The notes beneath the pieces were generated by a model, which was not told where the DNA came from, made no database searches, and saw only the letters and a program-made list of their open reading frames with translations. A stretch of DNA of 64,000 bases from Antedon mediterranea (lineage: Eukaryota > Echinodermata > Crinoidea > Comatulida > Antedonidae): assembly GCF_964355755.1 (NCBI RefSeq), contig NC_092673.1, forward strand, positions 3,663,001 to 3,727,000, read 5' to 3'. Positions 1 to 12,198 of this stretch are shown one piece after another. Numbering within the stretch: position 1 is the stretch's first letter; every line of letters starts with the position of its first letter. The position numbers and the translations under genes are program-made.

Positions 1-1160
1 ATACTCTATGCACATATAGTATACTCTGTGCACATATAGTATACTCTGTGCACATATAGTATACTCTGTGCACATATAGTATACTCTGTGCACATATAGT
101 ATACTCTATGCACATATAGTATACTCTATGCACATATAGTATACTCTATGCACATATAGTATACTCTGTGCACATATAGTATACTCTGTGCACATATAGT
201 ATACTCTGTGCACATATAGTATACTCTGTGCACATATAGTATACTCTATGTACATATAGTATACTCTATGCACATATAGTATACTCTATGCACATATAGT
301 ATACTCTATGCACATATAGTATACTCTATGCACATATAGTATACTCTATGCACATATAGTATACTCTATGCACATATAGTATACTCTATGCACATATAGT
401 ATACTCTGTGCACATATAGTATACTCTGTGCACATATAGTATACTCTATGCACATATAGTATACTCTATGCACATATAGTATACTCTATGCACATATAGT
501 ATACTCTGTGCACATATAGTATACTCTGTGCACATATAGTATACTCTATGCACATATAGTATACTCTGTGCACATATAGTATACTCTGTGCACATATAGT
601 ATACTCTATGCACATATAGTATACTCTATGCACATATAGTATACTCTATGCACATATAGTATACTCTATGCACATATAGTATACTCTATGCACATATAGT
701 ATACTCTATGCACATATAGTATACTCTATGCACATATAGTATACTCTGTGCACATATAGTAAACTCTATGCACATATAGTATACTCTATGCACATATAGT
801 ATACTCTGTGCACATATAGTATACTCTGTGCACATATAGTATACTCTATGCACATATAGTATACTCTGTGCACATATAGTAAACTCTGTGCACATATAGT
901 ATACTCTATGCACATATAGTATACTCTGTGCACATATAGTATACTCTGTGCACATATAGTATACTCTATGCACATATAGTATACTCGATGCACATATAGT
1001 ATACTCTGTGCACATATAGTATACTCTATGCACATATAGTAAACTCTATGCACATATAGTATACTCTGTGCACATATAGTATACTCTGTGCACATATAGT
1101 ATACTCGATGCACATATAGTATACTCTATGCACATATAGTGTACTCAATGCACATATAGT
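1..1160. repeat. 20-bp satellite array
   Basis: About 57 head-to-tail copies of a 20-bp unit (ATACTCTATGCACATATAGT) run from the first base of the window, so the array continues to the left. Nearly every unit is one of two versions, CTATG or CTGTG; rare variants are AAACTC (near 761, 881, 1041) and CTCGATG (near 987, 1107). From about 480 on, the order A-G-G often repeats, suggesting a 60-bp higher-order unit. The long minus-strand open frames inside are an effect of the repeat and not genes. Confidence 0.97.
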
Positions 1161-1350
1161 ATACACCATGCACACAAAATGTGTGCATATAGTATATTGT
1201 AACCACGCACATTTACTTGTGTGAGTGCACTATATGTATGCAAATTTACTTGTGTGCATAGTATACTCAATGCACACAGAATTGAATGTGTGCATATAGT
1301 ATATTGTAACCATGTACATTTACGTGTGTGCAATATAGTATACTAAATGC
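1161..1350. repeat. degenerate edge of the satellite
   Basis: Diverged, rearranged pieces of the adjacent satellite: GTGTGCATATAGTATATTGTAACCA-like segments occur twice (about 1181 and 1288) with ACTTGTGTG spacers. It looks like an old, decayed boundary of the array. Confidence 0.7.
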
Positions 1351-1620
1351 ACTATGTAGCTAAACACTATTAATCTGCTAAAAGATTGTACAGATGCTGT
1401 TATATGTCAGAGAACACACTACAAAATACATTTAAATATTACAAGGCAGCTGCTTCAAACACAGGGCAAAGTACTGAGTTGGGTTCCTCCACTGGTATAT
1501 GTACCACCTATAATTATCAGATCAAAGTCCTTCAAATGTCAACACCTCATGTATTGAAAATCCATGCATTCACAGTAATATAAGACAATTCCGATCAAAT
1601 ATAATATAAAGATATACATG

Positions 1621-1815
1621 TTATTCATGTGACAACATCATCACCTGATAGTGAACTATGACCATTCATGTGACCACCCCATCATCTGATGATGAACTAT
1701 GACCATTCATGTGACCACACCATCACCTGATGATGAACTATGACCATTCATGTGACCACACCATCACCTGATGATGAACCATGACCATTCACCTGATGAT
1801 GAACTATGACTATAC
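1621..1815. repeat. 41-bp tandem repeat, about 4.5 copies
   Basis: Repeats of a unit beginning GACCATTCATGTGACCACAC and continuing CATCACCTGATGATGAACTAT. Copies differ at a few positions and the last is truncated. Confidence 0.9.
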
Positions 1816-2149
1816 TAGTAAATATTTTATTTAGACATCCCAACATTTTCAATGCCTTGTCCATTGTGAGAATAAATTATTATACAGTATATCAAATTTG
1901 GTCCTTAATCAATTTTGCAAAGTACCCATTTTATTTTGTTTAATAAGTGTATATTAAATATTTAAATAGTTGTTACACATTATTACATTTCAGTGAAACT
2001 CTATTATGGATGTGTCTATTAAAAACCACATTTTATCGGTAACAAATCTAGCCATTATTCTTTATCAAATTCAAACATTTCAAAAATACACACTTTAAAC
2101 ACTGTAAAAAAACTCACCCCTCTTGGGGAACCTTGAAATTCCCTCGTAA

Positions 2150-2385
2150 AATTGCCCACCCACACTCCAAAAAAAGCCCCACCCACCTTTCAAAATATCT
2201 CCACCTACCTTTCAAAATATTCTTACCCACACTAAAAAATATCCCTACCCACATTCAAAAATATCCCCACCCACCTTCCAAAATATCCCCACCCACACTC
2301 CAAAATATCCCCACCCACCTTCCAAAATATCCCCACCCACCTTCCAAAATATCCCCACCCACACTCCAAAATATCCCCACAAACT
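2150..2385. repeat. 22-bp C/A-rich tandem repeat
   Basis: About ten copies of ATCCCCACCCACCTTCCAAA plus AT, alternating CCTTCC and ACTCC versions. The 108-aa proline/lysine-rich open frame over it is a repeat artefact. Confidence 0.9.
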
Positions 2386-2732
2386 TCCCCAAAGGACATA
2401 TACTATACCAAACTCTCCGCATAGTAGAGTTTCTGTATAACCTCTACTATATACTTTAGTAGCACATAAATATAATAAATATTTATAATATATTGGTATG
2501 ACTGCATAGTAAGTTATAAATTACAGACACATTGTACTTATCTTCGGGACATACTCTTTTTATATCTTTTCAAGGTTCCATTGAACATTAAAAGGGAAAA
2601 AGGGAAGTATAAATTATTAGATTTCTATTGAAGACTTCAACAGCCACGATCTTGAGGAAGAATTGAGATCTCTATCTGTAAATAAAAATGTTAAAGAACA
2701 TACAACTTAATCTGAAAGCCATCTGTTGGATG

Positions 2733-2760
2733 TCTGGGTCGTCACTCACCACGACCCAGA
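2733..2760. other. perfect 10-bp stem hairpin
   Basis: TCTGGGTCGT (2733-2742) and ACGACCCAGA (2751-2760) are exact inverted repeats around an 8-nt loop. Function unknown. Confidence 0.6.
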
Positions 2761-4031
2761 TATTAGTACAGTAGACAAAGAACAAACATTAAATCGACCA
2801 AATAAAAAAAGTCCAGATAATCAAAACAGAATGGTGTATACTGGGCTTATAAACATGCACAGATTAAACTTCTATATTAAATATCACAACGTGGCAGGCT
2901 ATAGGCACTTGACCTTTGACAAGATCGCCTAAAATTTATAATTTAAATCTACGATACTTAGTATTGTATATTCAGGAATAGCCGCTCCATAGTCTCTTTG
3001 CTTTTCTTCCTTATATCTTATTCTTATTAACTCAAAATTATTTATACTAACAAACATTACTATTTATATGCCTAGTGTGTTATCATTATTGACATAATTT
3101 CATTAAACATCCACATACAGTACAACTCTTCTTAACAAAATTTTTTCAATCTTCTATCAACTAAAAGTCGTAGTTAGTTATGTCTCGGGTCACATTCTAT
3201 GGTCACCGTACAGATAGGCTACTACATCAGTACTTCTATGAATGGATGACTAGTGTTGGTGACAAGAACGCTAATTGGTCATACCCAGTACCGTTTTTAT
3301 TTTACGATCATTCGGGAAACCACCTCACGACCTTATAAACATGCAGATTAAACTTCTATATTTATTTAATTCAACAATATTTTACAAGGGTGGCTCATCC
3401 AGCAAAAGCTGATGTTAAATCGACCAATTACAATCCTTATAATAGTGAACGGAATTCTGAACACTGGGCATATATGCACATTAATCTTTTGTGTGAATTA
3501 CCCTCTCCTTCAGTCTTATCTAGTGTCCCAAAATTGATTTGATTATTTTATTTTTATTGATTTCATACGAATACAACATTAAACAACTCACTACTTACAG
3601 GATGGATAAACTATTTTATAATTTATCATGCTTATAAACGAAGGTTTAGGGAGTGGAGTTGAAAGAGTTTGTGAGCTACAACCAACCAACCAACTAGGTC
3701 AGGATTGAACCTTGGATCTAGACTAGGTTCTAGACCAAAATTAGTGAAAAGATAAATATTTTTGCACAAATGGAATTCCATACGTATAATACATGAGCTC
3801 ATATTTTTGGTCTAGGAAAAAATGTGCATGTCACATGTTTTATAATGCATATGATTATCTGGTTGACTATTTTCAGCCGAATGTGATTGGCTACTCACTA
3901 CCCTGGACCCTGAAATTGGGAGGCAAGCATGTTTCAACCATCAAGCTACAGCCCCACTACATTTTTGTTCCACATTACACTTCCAAATTCTAATCCTAAT
4001 AATAGTTTGCCTTGCTGTTTGCAGCTAAATG

Positions 4032-7000
4032 TTAATATTTAAAGGATACGACTCTGAGACCTCGTTCAAATGGATCTGTGATGAGAAGCCCTCTTGGTAC
4101 ATATATTTCATCGTTCTGTTGTTGTATGAACCGCGCTGCTTGTTTCAGGCACTGAAATGAAAAGATTACAAGACAATTAATGAGATTGAAAGAAGATGCA
4201 ATAATAATTGCAAGTCTCCTCCCGTCTCTCAATCTCATTGACGCGTCCTTCAGATGGGATATAATTGTCACACTCTTAATAATAATAATAATAATAGATA
4301 GATTTATATAGTGCAAATAAACCATGTCTCTATGTGTGATGTGCCCAAATATGGTAGTGATATGCCCAAACATGGAAGTGATATGACATCATCATGTCCC
4401 TATATGGGCATATCAAAGTTTGATAGTATAGACAGACACAGAGGAGATCACCTGCCAGTATAATGTGCTGATTATGGGTGTAGGGTGCTATTCTCTGTCT
4501 GTGGCAGTATGTTAACTAGAAGCACTTGTGTATATCCATGGACCTATACTCTAATGTATATATACATGATGTGTCTATTGCCTGAAACAAACACTAAAAA
4601 TAAACAAGTTGATTATTACCATCCGATGGTAAAGTATACACAATACAATTTAGCATTTGGCTGTGTATTGTCCAATTTGACATGACCTGTCAGTGTAATT
4701 AATTAAACTGCCAGTAGTCTGTGTTTATTAAATTATCTATTCCCTTAATTATTCATAAAATTCAATAAGCTACAAACAAGTGACACCCGAAGATCCAATT
4801 TCAGATAAAATGACAATTGTGTTATTATATTATAATTATTGTCTGAATTTCATTTAATAAATTTCTCAATATTTTCTTGTTTTTTGAAGAACATAGATAA
4901 TGTCTATGGCATGAAATAAAATGAGATTAAATAAGCAATAACTATCATATCTTTATTATATTACCGATATACAGCAAATTGCAAATACGCATTAATGATA
5001 TTAAATGATTAATAACTGCAAAGGGTAAATAATAAATAAAATCTCTGGGGCTCAAGCAACATTATCAATAATAAAATGTATTCATAAAATGAACTGACAC
5101 GGTCTGGAGAAAGTGAGAAAACATAGCAGTTTTTGAGAGGCCACTTTAGTTAAGGGTTTTCACAAAATTTGTATGGGTATTGAAATTCTCATTTATATGT
5201 ATTTCACTTTTTCACTGATTGAGTAGTAATAGTAGTAATATTAATAGTAGTTAGTAATATTTATATTTGTACTTTGAGCTGTCATAACAAACGAAAGATC
5301 AGTGTTGTAAGAGGTGGCTTCCACTAATAATCTTTTCCTGGTACAGACATATGGAGATGTATACCGCGTATGATACAAAAACATAACTCTGTAGGTCTGA
5401 AAAGGCCCTAAAACAGTGTTTTCTTTGTCCTTAGCTAGAAATGCATATTTTGTTATTAGGGTATGCAACATTGTAGATATAATCAAGATGTTTAAGTAGT
5501 GTACTATCTTATCATAAAGGTTTAGCCCTATACCCATTATTTATACAACACAGCTCAAAGGTAAACTGCTACTGATAAATAGTTAAATATAAATTTTTTT
5601 CTCATAAGGTTGGTTTTAGTTGAATGATTCAATGTATTGTCATTCTTAATTCACCGGTAATTAAATTACTGAATATACTGTAATTAACATAGCAATTAAT
5701 TAGTAAATCATTAACGAATGTGTAGGTACTGTAGTAGGGGCTAAACATATTAACTGACGTCCATATATATCTATATAAAGCAGTAGATTATGTATAATCT
5801 ATGCTCATAAAAAATATATGATCTAGTCTTCAAGCTAGATATTTATTATCACTGTAAAATCCATCTAACCCGAAAGGAAGGTTCATCAATAATGAAAACA
5901 TTTGCTGGCACAAACTAATTCACTACGCAGTTAAAACATCTTGTTTGCTTGCAAAATATCAAAAGAAATATTTTCAAAAGTCCAATTAATGGTTAAGTTA
6001 TGTTTTAGACATTAAAATATCAGAATTTTTGATGTATTAAAAAATGTACTATTAAAAAATGTTTTTATAAAAAGCGTTACTGAGCTGTTGAACAGAAAGT
6101 TAATAATAAAAGAATTTACAGTATTCACAGCAATTCAATCCAATACTACAGTATCCATGTTATTGTTTTAGAATAGAATAGTTTAATTGTGCGATTTCAC
6201 GTTATTTGGAAAGCATTTGTTGAATATTGTATTAAAAATATGACAATGACAATGATATTGTATCATAAAGACTATATAATGGGATAGATAATGCATATAT
6301 AATTTGTATGCATGGCTCATAATGTCCTAACACATCCAGGCTCAAAGTATGTATTTGTAACCCATTATCAATCAGTAAAAGGCGAGTAATTTAAGGTAAA
6401 ATAACCAGTGATAAGCGAGGGTTAAAACAGCAGAACTGTAATTCATAATATCAACTAAGGTTTGAGGCTCACTTGCTCTATGTTTCTGGTGGTAGAACAA
6501 GTCTTCTCGGAATATAAACTGTATGTCCATGTTACAAATAAAATATCAATACATCTTTCAAAGCGAGTAGGGGTAATCCTAGTGCACTTGTTCCCACATA
6601 GAAAATGACATGATGATGTCATATCACTACCATATTTGGGCACATCGCACTTCTTTTGGCACACTAGTTTGATAGCGTAGACAGAGCAATATTCAAAATG
6701 ACATTGTATAGTGTTAATACCTTCTCATAGTGAGTTTCCATACACAATAGTATTGTATAGGCTGTAAGACAGGCAAAGCATCCTTCACAGTACGTCACAG
6801 CTCCATACTTCTCAGCATCAGCATAAAATTCATTCAAGCGGTTCACAGTGTGTTCAAACAGGTGCCTGTCAATCTGTAAGAAAAGGATACAAACATTTTT
6901 GTCTCTTCTTCATTGTGAAAATAATATTTCAGGCTTAAGCTCTGTCTACACTATCAAACTAGTTTGACAAAAAGTAGTGATATGCCCAAATACGGTAGTG

Positions 7001-9359
7001 GTATGACATCATCATGTCCATATGGGCACATCACATTTTTTGTCATATAAAGTTTGATAGTGTAGACAGAACTTTATATAGCGCATTATATGTAAGATAA
7101 AATGCCGAAAATTTAAGATTTAATTTACTCATACTTAAATTTAAGTATTAGTAAAAAAGTTCAAACCTCTCTTAAAATAACTCTCCTGAAAACTATAGAT
7201 ATATATATATATAAATCTATAATATAGATATAGACAAAAAACTATCCATTAGTTTGGGTTTAAATGATGATTTTACTTACAGTAGTATGGCAAAGTAAAG
7301 AAGAACATTAAGAGTACCCATTGAGTCCTGGTGCAGGTATAACCCTAAAGTTGTGTCAACACTATTAATATTATCAAACTTTTGTGACAAATAAATGTGA
7401 TGGGCCCATATATGGACATGATGATGTCATATTACTACCATATTTGGACATAAAACAGTTCAGCAAACTACTATAGTATAATGGCACACACAATGGCACT
7501 TACCTTGTCTACCAACTCTGTTGGGAGTTTGCTTTGGAACTTGACAGACGTTCCACCAGAATAGTCTCTCTGGACAAACACCCTTCCAATAGGATGAACA
7601 TGAGGTCCTACCTTCTCCATTGGGATTCCCTATGGAAGACAAAACATTTTTTAAAATCAATTTTAAAATCAATCTCTAATACCATTAAGAAACTTTTTAT
7701 ATTTATAACATAAAAAAAAATTACAAATGATTGAAAGCAATCTTATTGTCACTGTTTACAATGTTTGCCACAATGTTATAATACATAGAAATTACATTAC
7801 ATTATGTTACTAATCTTAATCATAATTTTACAGACTTGCAACAATAGAGCTACTGTAGTAATAAAGAATAGAGATTGCCCAATATTTTTGTGAAAAACAA
7901 TGTGCATTGTTCATCACCTAGAGAATAATAAGGCAGGAGATGTGTTTAGTAGTCTAGAGACGGATTCAGGAGTTAATTAATTAATCTGACCCAATATATG
8001 GATGACAAATTGAAACTATAGATTCAACAGGAGTAACGGTTTGATTGAGAGTGATCTGTTATTGTATGTATGTATACATCTTTAAGGTAAACTTGATTGA
8101 TGTATGTACAGTATGCTCAAGCATGATAAACATACATAAATACATAATAACTAAGGTTAAAGGTCAACCAGATGATCCATATAAAATATTTTCCTATACT
8201 ATATCATATGGTTTTCCAATTATGAAGAAATTAAGTCAGTACAGCATGTAGCCAATATATAAAATGTTATGAGATTACAGTTAAAGACCCCTTCCCTGCA
8301 ATTTTGGACGTTTTTTGGAAAATAATACATATATATCACTTTAAAAACATTAAACCATGTCATTTCTTGTCTTAAATGTACGTTTTATGGTAAATTATGA
8401 TAAAAAGTGAGAAACAATGCACTACCTAAGTAGCTCGCGGCGATCGACCTCTCGTGGACGGTCTTTTGCCAGACTCCGTTGATACAAATTGGGGAAAACC
8501 CGGTATTTTCGCTAAAAAGTTAGGAGTCTTCCATTTGTTTTGGCTTCACGATCGATCGAAAAGTGGGCGAATTACAGGTGAAAAACAAAAATATCAATCC
8601 GCGCGCAATGCATTTTGGGATTTATAGCGGGCCGCTATAATTATTAGAATCGATTTATTTTTCACATTTTTAACCGTTTAAAGACGAAAAAAGTTATTGC
8701 AATAGGACCATATAGTATTATTTTTACATTAAATATAGTTTGTGATCTTAAATTAGATCTAAAAAACGTAGGGAAGGGGGCTTTAAGTTATTACTATCAA
8801 TACATTTTTCTAGAAATTTGGAAAGTTAATAATTAATCATCATACACATTACAGTTCATGTCTACAATAATACTATATTATTATAGGCTAGACCTATTTA
8901 TTCTCCAAAACATTTTAAACAAAAGTTGTTTAAAATTACAATTTAATAGCCATATGATAGATCTGGGTAGGATAGGCTATACATTTAATACTACTAAAGG
9001 CCCAGACCAAAGTAATTATTAAGGGAATGCAAAATAAGTTTATACCGGAAGCAAAAAAGAAAAAATCTAGGCTAGGCCTAAAGTATCAAGTGGGTTCCCA
9101 TCGAACATCAAATCAACCGCACTCACGAGTCACACTCTGAAGGCAACAAAAAGTTCATCGAAGCGATTTGACGGCCTAGCAAAATCATTAAATTCCAAGA
9201 AAGGAACAATTATTAAAACATTTAAACGTTATGAATATAACTTTAAACATATAATTTTCAAGTAAAAACGATCTAAATAAATGAAAACACATTTTTACAT
9301 AGAATTTAAGAGGAAATTAAAATACTGACCTCACGGTTGTTCGCTGCAGCAGCAGCCAT
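4032..9359 (-). CDS. GOLGA7: Golgin subfamily A member 7 (GCP16)
   Basis: Palmitoylated Golgi-associated adaptor; in vertebrates it partners the palmitoyltransferase ZDHHC9 that acylates Ras proteins. Four coding exons on the minus strand: 9359-9330, 7629-7504, 6873-6721 and 4151-4032, all with GT donors and AG acceptors and all joined in phase 0, giving 142 aa (human about 137). Exon 2 holds [13 protein letters not shown], exon 3 the strongly conserved block [20 protein letters not shown], exon 4 the block [15 protein letters not shown]84 and C87 match the cysteines palmitoylated in the human protein. The start is ATG at 9359 in an alanine-rich leader ([10 protein letters not shown]). The protein ends ...RVVSFKY, lacking the I/V-EITIYEDR-type tail of vertebrate forms; a further downstream exon using the GT right after the RV codons is possible. 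Introns carry M1 elements, a SINE fragment and a TTAA-flanked element. Head-to-head with the FADS6-like gene. Confidence 0.95.
4325..4441. mobile_element. M1 MITE, partial
   Basis: Contains the M1 core (GCCCAAATATGGTAGTGATA repeated, then the TGACATCATCATGTCC palindrome) and a degraded right end (AAGTTTGATAGTATAGACAG). The left end is lost. Confidence 0.8.
6455..6595 (+). mobile_element. tRNA-derived SINE fragment
   Basis: Matches the middle of the full SINE at 57613-57930: GAGGCTCAC, then TTCTGGTGGTAGAAC, AGTCTTCTCGG, and later ACATCTTTC with AGTAGGGG. Both ends are missing. Lies in intron 3 of GOLGA7. Confidence 0.75.
6606..6687. mobile_element. M1 MITE, half copy
   Basis: Right half of M1 only: GATGATGTCATATCACTACC, the GGGCACATC segment, and the terminal GTTTGATAGCGTAGACAGAG. 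Its end is about 33 bp from the exon 3 splice donor of GOLGA7. Confidence 0.8.
6935..7075. mobile_element. M1 MITE, complete
   Basis: Bounded by AAGCTCTGTCTACACTATC and its inverted copy GATAGTGTAGACAGAACTT. The inner part is the usual ACTAGTTTGACAAAAA, a tandem core and the TGACATCATCATGTCC palindrome. No coding capacity. Confidence 0.9.
7349..7455. mobile_element. M1 MITE, degraded
   Basis: M1 core recognisable (GACATGATGATGTCATATTA, CTACCATATTTGG); terminal repeats mutated or missing. Confidence 0.65.
8281..8786. mobile_element. TTAA-flanked non-autonomous element
   Basis: Left end TTAAAGACCCCTTCCCTGCA and right end AGGGAAGGGGGCTTTAA are inverted copies. Both abut TTAA, the duplicated target of piggyBac-type transposons. 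About 506 bp, no open frame. Lies in intron 1 of GOLGA7. The superfamily is inferred from ends and target only. Confidence 0.6.
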
Positions 9360-9942
9360 AGCGTAAATATTATTGTTATAACATCCGGGCTCTTTGTGTG
9401 TCGTCCGGATATACGTATGAAACGCTAACAGCGCTGTGAAAACCAGTATTTGTTCATGTTACATTACTTCCCTTTTTATATAATAATAATAAAATCTTTA
9501 TTTTAAAACGGAGGCTCGTTCACAACAAAATGTGTTCTTCCACGAGGCCGTATGAAAGAAATAAAACTACAATATCACAATTATCAAACTGATGAACAAA
9601 CAAGAAAATTATACATAATGCATTTTAATTTAATTGAAAAATCATAAATAATATTCATTTACAAAATCCATTATTATTATTATTATGAATTTTTTTAATT
9701 TGATATATTACAGAAAAACAGAAAAATTAAACATGTTATGCATTTCATTAAATATTCTATATTTGCTAAAAAAAAAACTGCGTACTAAAATATTTCATAT
9801 TAATTAATGCTGTTTGGTATACAAAATTTAGTAAAGTTTTCTTTTTACATGAACGCACTGTGTGTTGCTATTGTGCCACCGATCTATTTTTTTTTATTGT
9901 AAAAATGAAGCAAACTTACTAAATATTTTTTAATTAATAAAA

Positions 9943-9950
9943 TATAAAAG
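9943..9950 (+). promoter_or_regulatory. TATA box, probably of the FADS6-like gene
   Basis: TATAAAAG, a full consensus TATA element, lies about 590 bp upstream of the GOLGA7 start and about 1.06 kb upstream of the desaturase ATG, on the desaturase strand. Transcription would start near 9975. Predicted from sequence only. Confidence 0.45.
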
Positions 9951-9974
9951 GTGGCGCCCCGTATTACCAACACA

Positions 9975-10063
9975 TTTACTGTGTACACTGTAAATGAGGG
10001 TGTCCTATATACCATCAACAATAAATAAAGACGGGAGGAGTGGTGTTTCCCAATGCAATCCAG
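9975..10063 (+). other. possible 5' untranslated exon of the FADS6-like gene
   Basis: The stretch downstream of the TATA box ends in CAG at 10061-10063 followed by GTACGTA, a good splice donor. The coding exon at 10982 is preceded by a pyrimidine-rich tract and AG. Joining them would give a short non-coding first exon and a 918-bp intron. No transcript evidence. Confidence 0.35.
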
Positions 10064-11005
10064 GTACGTATTTATTTGACATTTATATCAGGGTCTGGTT
10101 TTATAGGCCCTAGGCCTAGATTTTTTTTAATGTAAAGTGAATTTTATGAATAGTCATCAACATACTTTAGTGTCAGACCAGGGAAGAGTGAAATTACACA
10201 TTTCACTCTTCTCTAATCAGACTAAAAACATGCCCGTAGCTGGCTAGGCATAGGCCTATAATAGATAGGCCAAGCTAGCTAGAGAGAGCCTATTCTAGAA
10301 TCCTAGTATGCCTACTAAGGCCCCTACTAAGTACTATACTAAAAGTAAAACAAGCCACGCCTACTACTAGGGGCCTAGGCTAGAGGCTATGTCTACCTTT
10401 TTAAAGCTAGAACGGTATTAGCCTTCTTTGCCTATATTACTGTTACTAGCATGTAATGCAGGCATTTAGTAATTTAGTAGGGCGGGGGGTGGGGGGTGGG
10501 GGTGGTATGAGGGGATGTTGGTGCAACGCAATCATTCCCAGTGGGCCTTCCTCCACCAACCCGGAGTTGGGCAGCAGAGTTCAGAGCCTAATGAAACAAT
10601 AAATGTTTTAGTGTACTAAGGCTATTATTAATACAATTTCTATAGAAATACTTTTGTGCTGCTGTTTTCGTATACTAAAAATAATAAATATGCTTAACAA
10701 TTTATTATAACAAATGGTATTAATGATAATAAAACAATTATGTGCATCATATACTGTAATACATGTTTGCTATTTTTAGATGAAATTAAACAATCCTCTT
10801 GATTGGTTAATGATTGACGTTAACTATGGATTTCGTCATCCTGTTCTGTAATTGACCTATCAGACTAAGATAAGCCATTGATATAATTGTTATATCTCTA
10901 TACTTAAATATAACCATTGATATAATTGTTGTTATGATATCTCTATACCTATGAAATAATGTTGTAACCTTCCTTTTTCAGTGGTTGAGTGTTGCGCCTT
11001 CAACC

Positions 11006-12082
11006 ATGCCAGGTGTTAGTCTCCGATCCGGTAAAAGCCTTGCTGCTGCTGCTACTGATGAAAATAAAAATGAAGATCAAATGGAAATAACACGCAATAA
11101 AAGCTTACAAGAGCTGAATAGGAAGGTGAGAGAGAAAATAGAAAAGCTGAGCTGGTGGCAATGTTACGGCGTGGATTGGACAGTTATTTGTTTAATATAT
11201 TCTCTCCTGCCAGTAAGCTTATATTTGCTTGCTTCTCCAAACTTTTTGACATACCTACTAGGTATAGCATGCTTTGGTCTTGTTCATGGAGTCAATTCCA
11301 CTCGCTGCGCTCATATGGGAGCCCACAACGGATTGTGCCGTTCGAAAGGATGGAATATATTCTGGCGTTACTTCTTCAGCGAGTTCTGCTCTTTGTTCTC
11401 CGTAGAAGTCGGCATGGATATTCACATCAAAGTTCACCATCCGCACACGAATGTTATTGGTCTTGGTGATTCAAGTTCTTGGCGGGTGCCACAACTTCCA
11501 CGTTATGTTTACATGTTTTTTGCGCCTTTATTTCTGCCATGTCTTTCACCGCTTATTTCCGTAAAAAGGCTCTTCCAGGCTGGGAAAATAAAATCTGCTG
11601 TAAAGTGCGCATTTATCATGTTTAGCGGACTTGCCACATTTATCTACCTCCTTCAAGTTTATTCGGGACTGTCTCTCGGTAAGGCTATTGTAACCTTGTT
11701 TGCATCACGAAGTCTGACAACACCGTCGTACATACACGTCAACATATTTCAGCACATCGGGTTGCCAATGTACTCGCAGAAGAATCGTCCGCCAAGGAGT
11801 ATCTTGATGTCTACCGGTTGTTTGAATCTCAACGGCGTCCCCTTTCTTGATGTCATCTTCGGACATTCCTTAATCAGCTGTCATTTGGAGCATCATCTGT
11901 TTCCTCATCTGTCGGACAACATGTGCAGGATTGTCAAACCTATCGTCCGGGAACACATTCTACAAAATGGTCTGACGTATAATGAAGATACATACTGGAA
12001 TAGACTTAAGCTATTTGTCAAGGAATATGATACCCTTATGGTTAATGCTCCGCCCATAACGCATTACATTGGTATTGCATAA
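11006..12082 (+). CDS. FADS6: Fatty acid desaturase, FADS6-like
   Basis: Membrane-bound di-iron fatty acid desaturase; the FADS6 group has no well-established substrate. Single coding exon of 358 aa. The ATG at 11006 has A at -3; the open frame extends upstream, but a splice acceptor (TTTTTCAG at 10974-10981) bounds the exon, so the earlier TTG is not a start. Histidine boxes: H103-x3-H107 (HMGAH), H140-x3-HH145 (HIKVHH), H293-x2-HH297 (HLEHH, followed by LFP). The segment HTNVIGLGDSSSWRVPQLPR after box 2 is typical of FADS6. Hydrophobic stretches at about 60-95 and 165-230 would form the membrane segments. No cytochrome b5 domain, unlike front-end desaturases. Divergent from GOLGA7. FADS6 is recognised from box spacing and flanking motifs; another family member is possible. 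Confidence 0.85.
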   Translation: MPGVSLRSGKSLAAAATDENKNEDQMEITRNKSLQELNRKVREKIEKLSWWQCYGVDWTVICLIYSLLPVSLYLLASPNFLTYLLGIACFGLVHGVNSTRCAHMGAHNGLCRSKGWNIFWRYFFSEFCSLFSVEVGMDIHIKVHHPHTNVIGLGDSSSWRVPQLPRYVYMFFAPLFLPCLSPLISVKRLFQAGKIKSAVKCAFIMFSGLATFIYLLQVYSGLSLGKAIVTLFASRSLTTPSYIHVNIFQHIGLPMYSQKNRPPRSILMSTGCLNLNGVPFLDVIFGHSLISCHLEHHLFPHLSDNMCRIVKPIVREHILQNGLTYNEDTYWNRLKLFVKEYDTLMVNAPPITHYIGIA

Positions 12083-12180
12083 TATAACAACATCTTATAC
12101 TGTAGTAATCATCATTTAACAGCCTAACAATGCAATTATCTTTATTTAGCAGTCCTTTTCTCTTTATTGTTTGTTGGCCA

Positions 12181-12198
12181 AATAAATGAATGAATAAA
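12181..12198 (+). terminator. polyadenylation signals, FADS6-like gene
   Basis: AATAAA at 12181-12186 and again at 12193-12198, about 100 bp after the stop codon. Confidence 0.6.

Larger units (their letters stand above)
1351..4031. other. no gene recognised; downstream of GOLGA7
   Basis: AT-rich DNA with short unsupported open frames, two small tandem repeats (listed separately), and near 3690-3720 a scrap resembling a tRNA-SINE B box (GGATTGAACCTTGG). No exon of a known family was recognised on either strand. Confidence 0.6.

Noticed and set aside
686-1113. 115-aa minus-strand frames of repeating tyrosine/cysteine units
   Set aside because: Direct translation of the 20-bp satellite.
1-1160. 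CRISPR-like array
   Set aside because: No distinct spacers: the 20-bp units are contiguous and near-identical, and the DNA is eukaryotic.
10985-11005. Upstream TTG start giving seven extra residues on the desaturase
   Set aside because: A splice acceptor lies at 10980-10981, and the first ATG (11006) has good start context.
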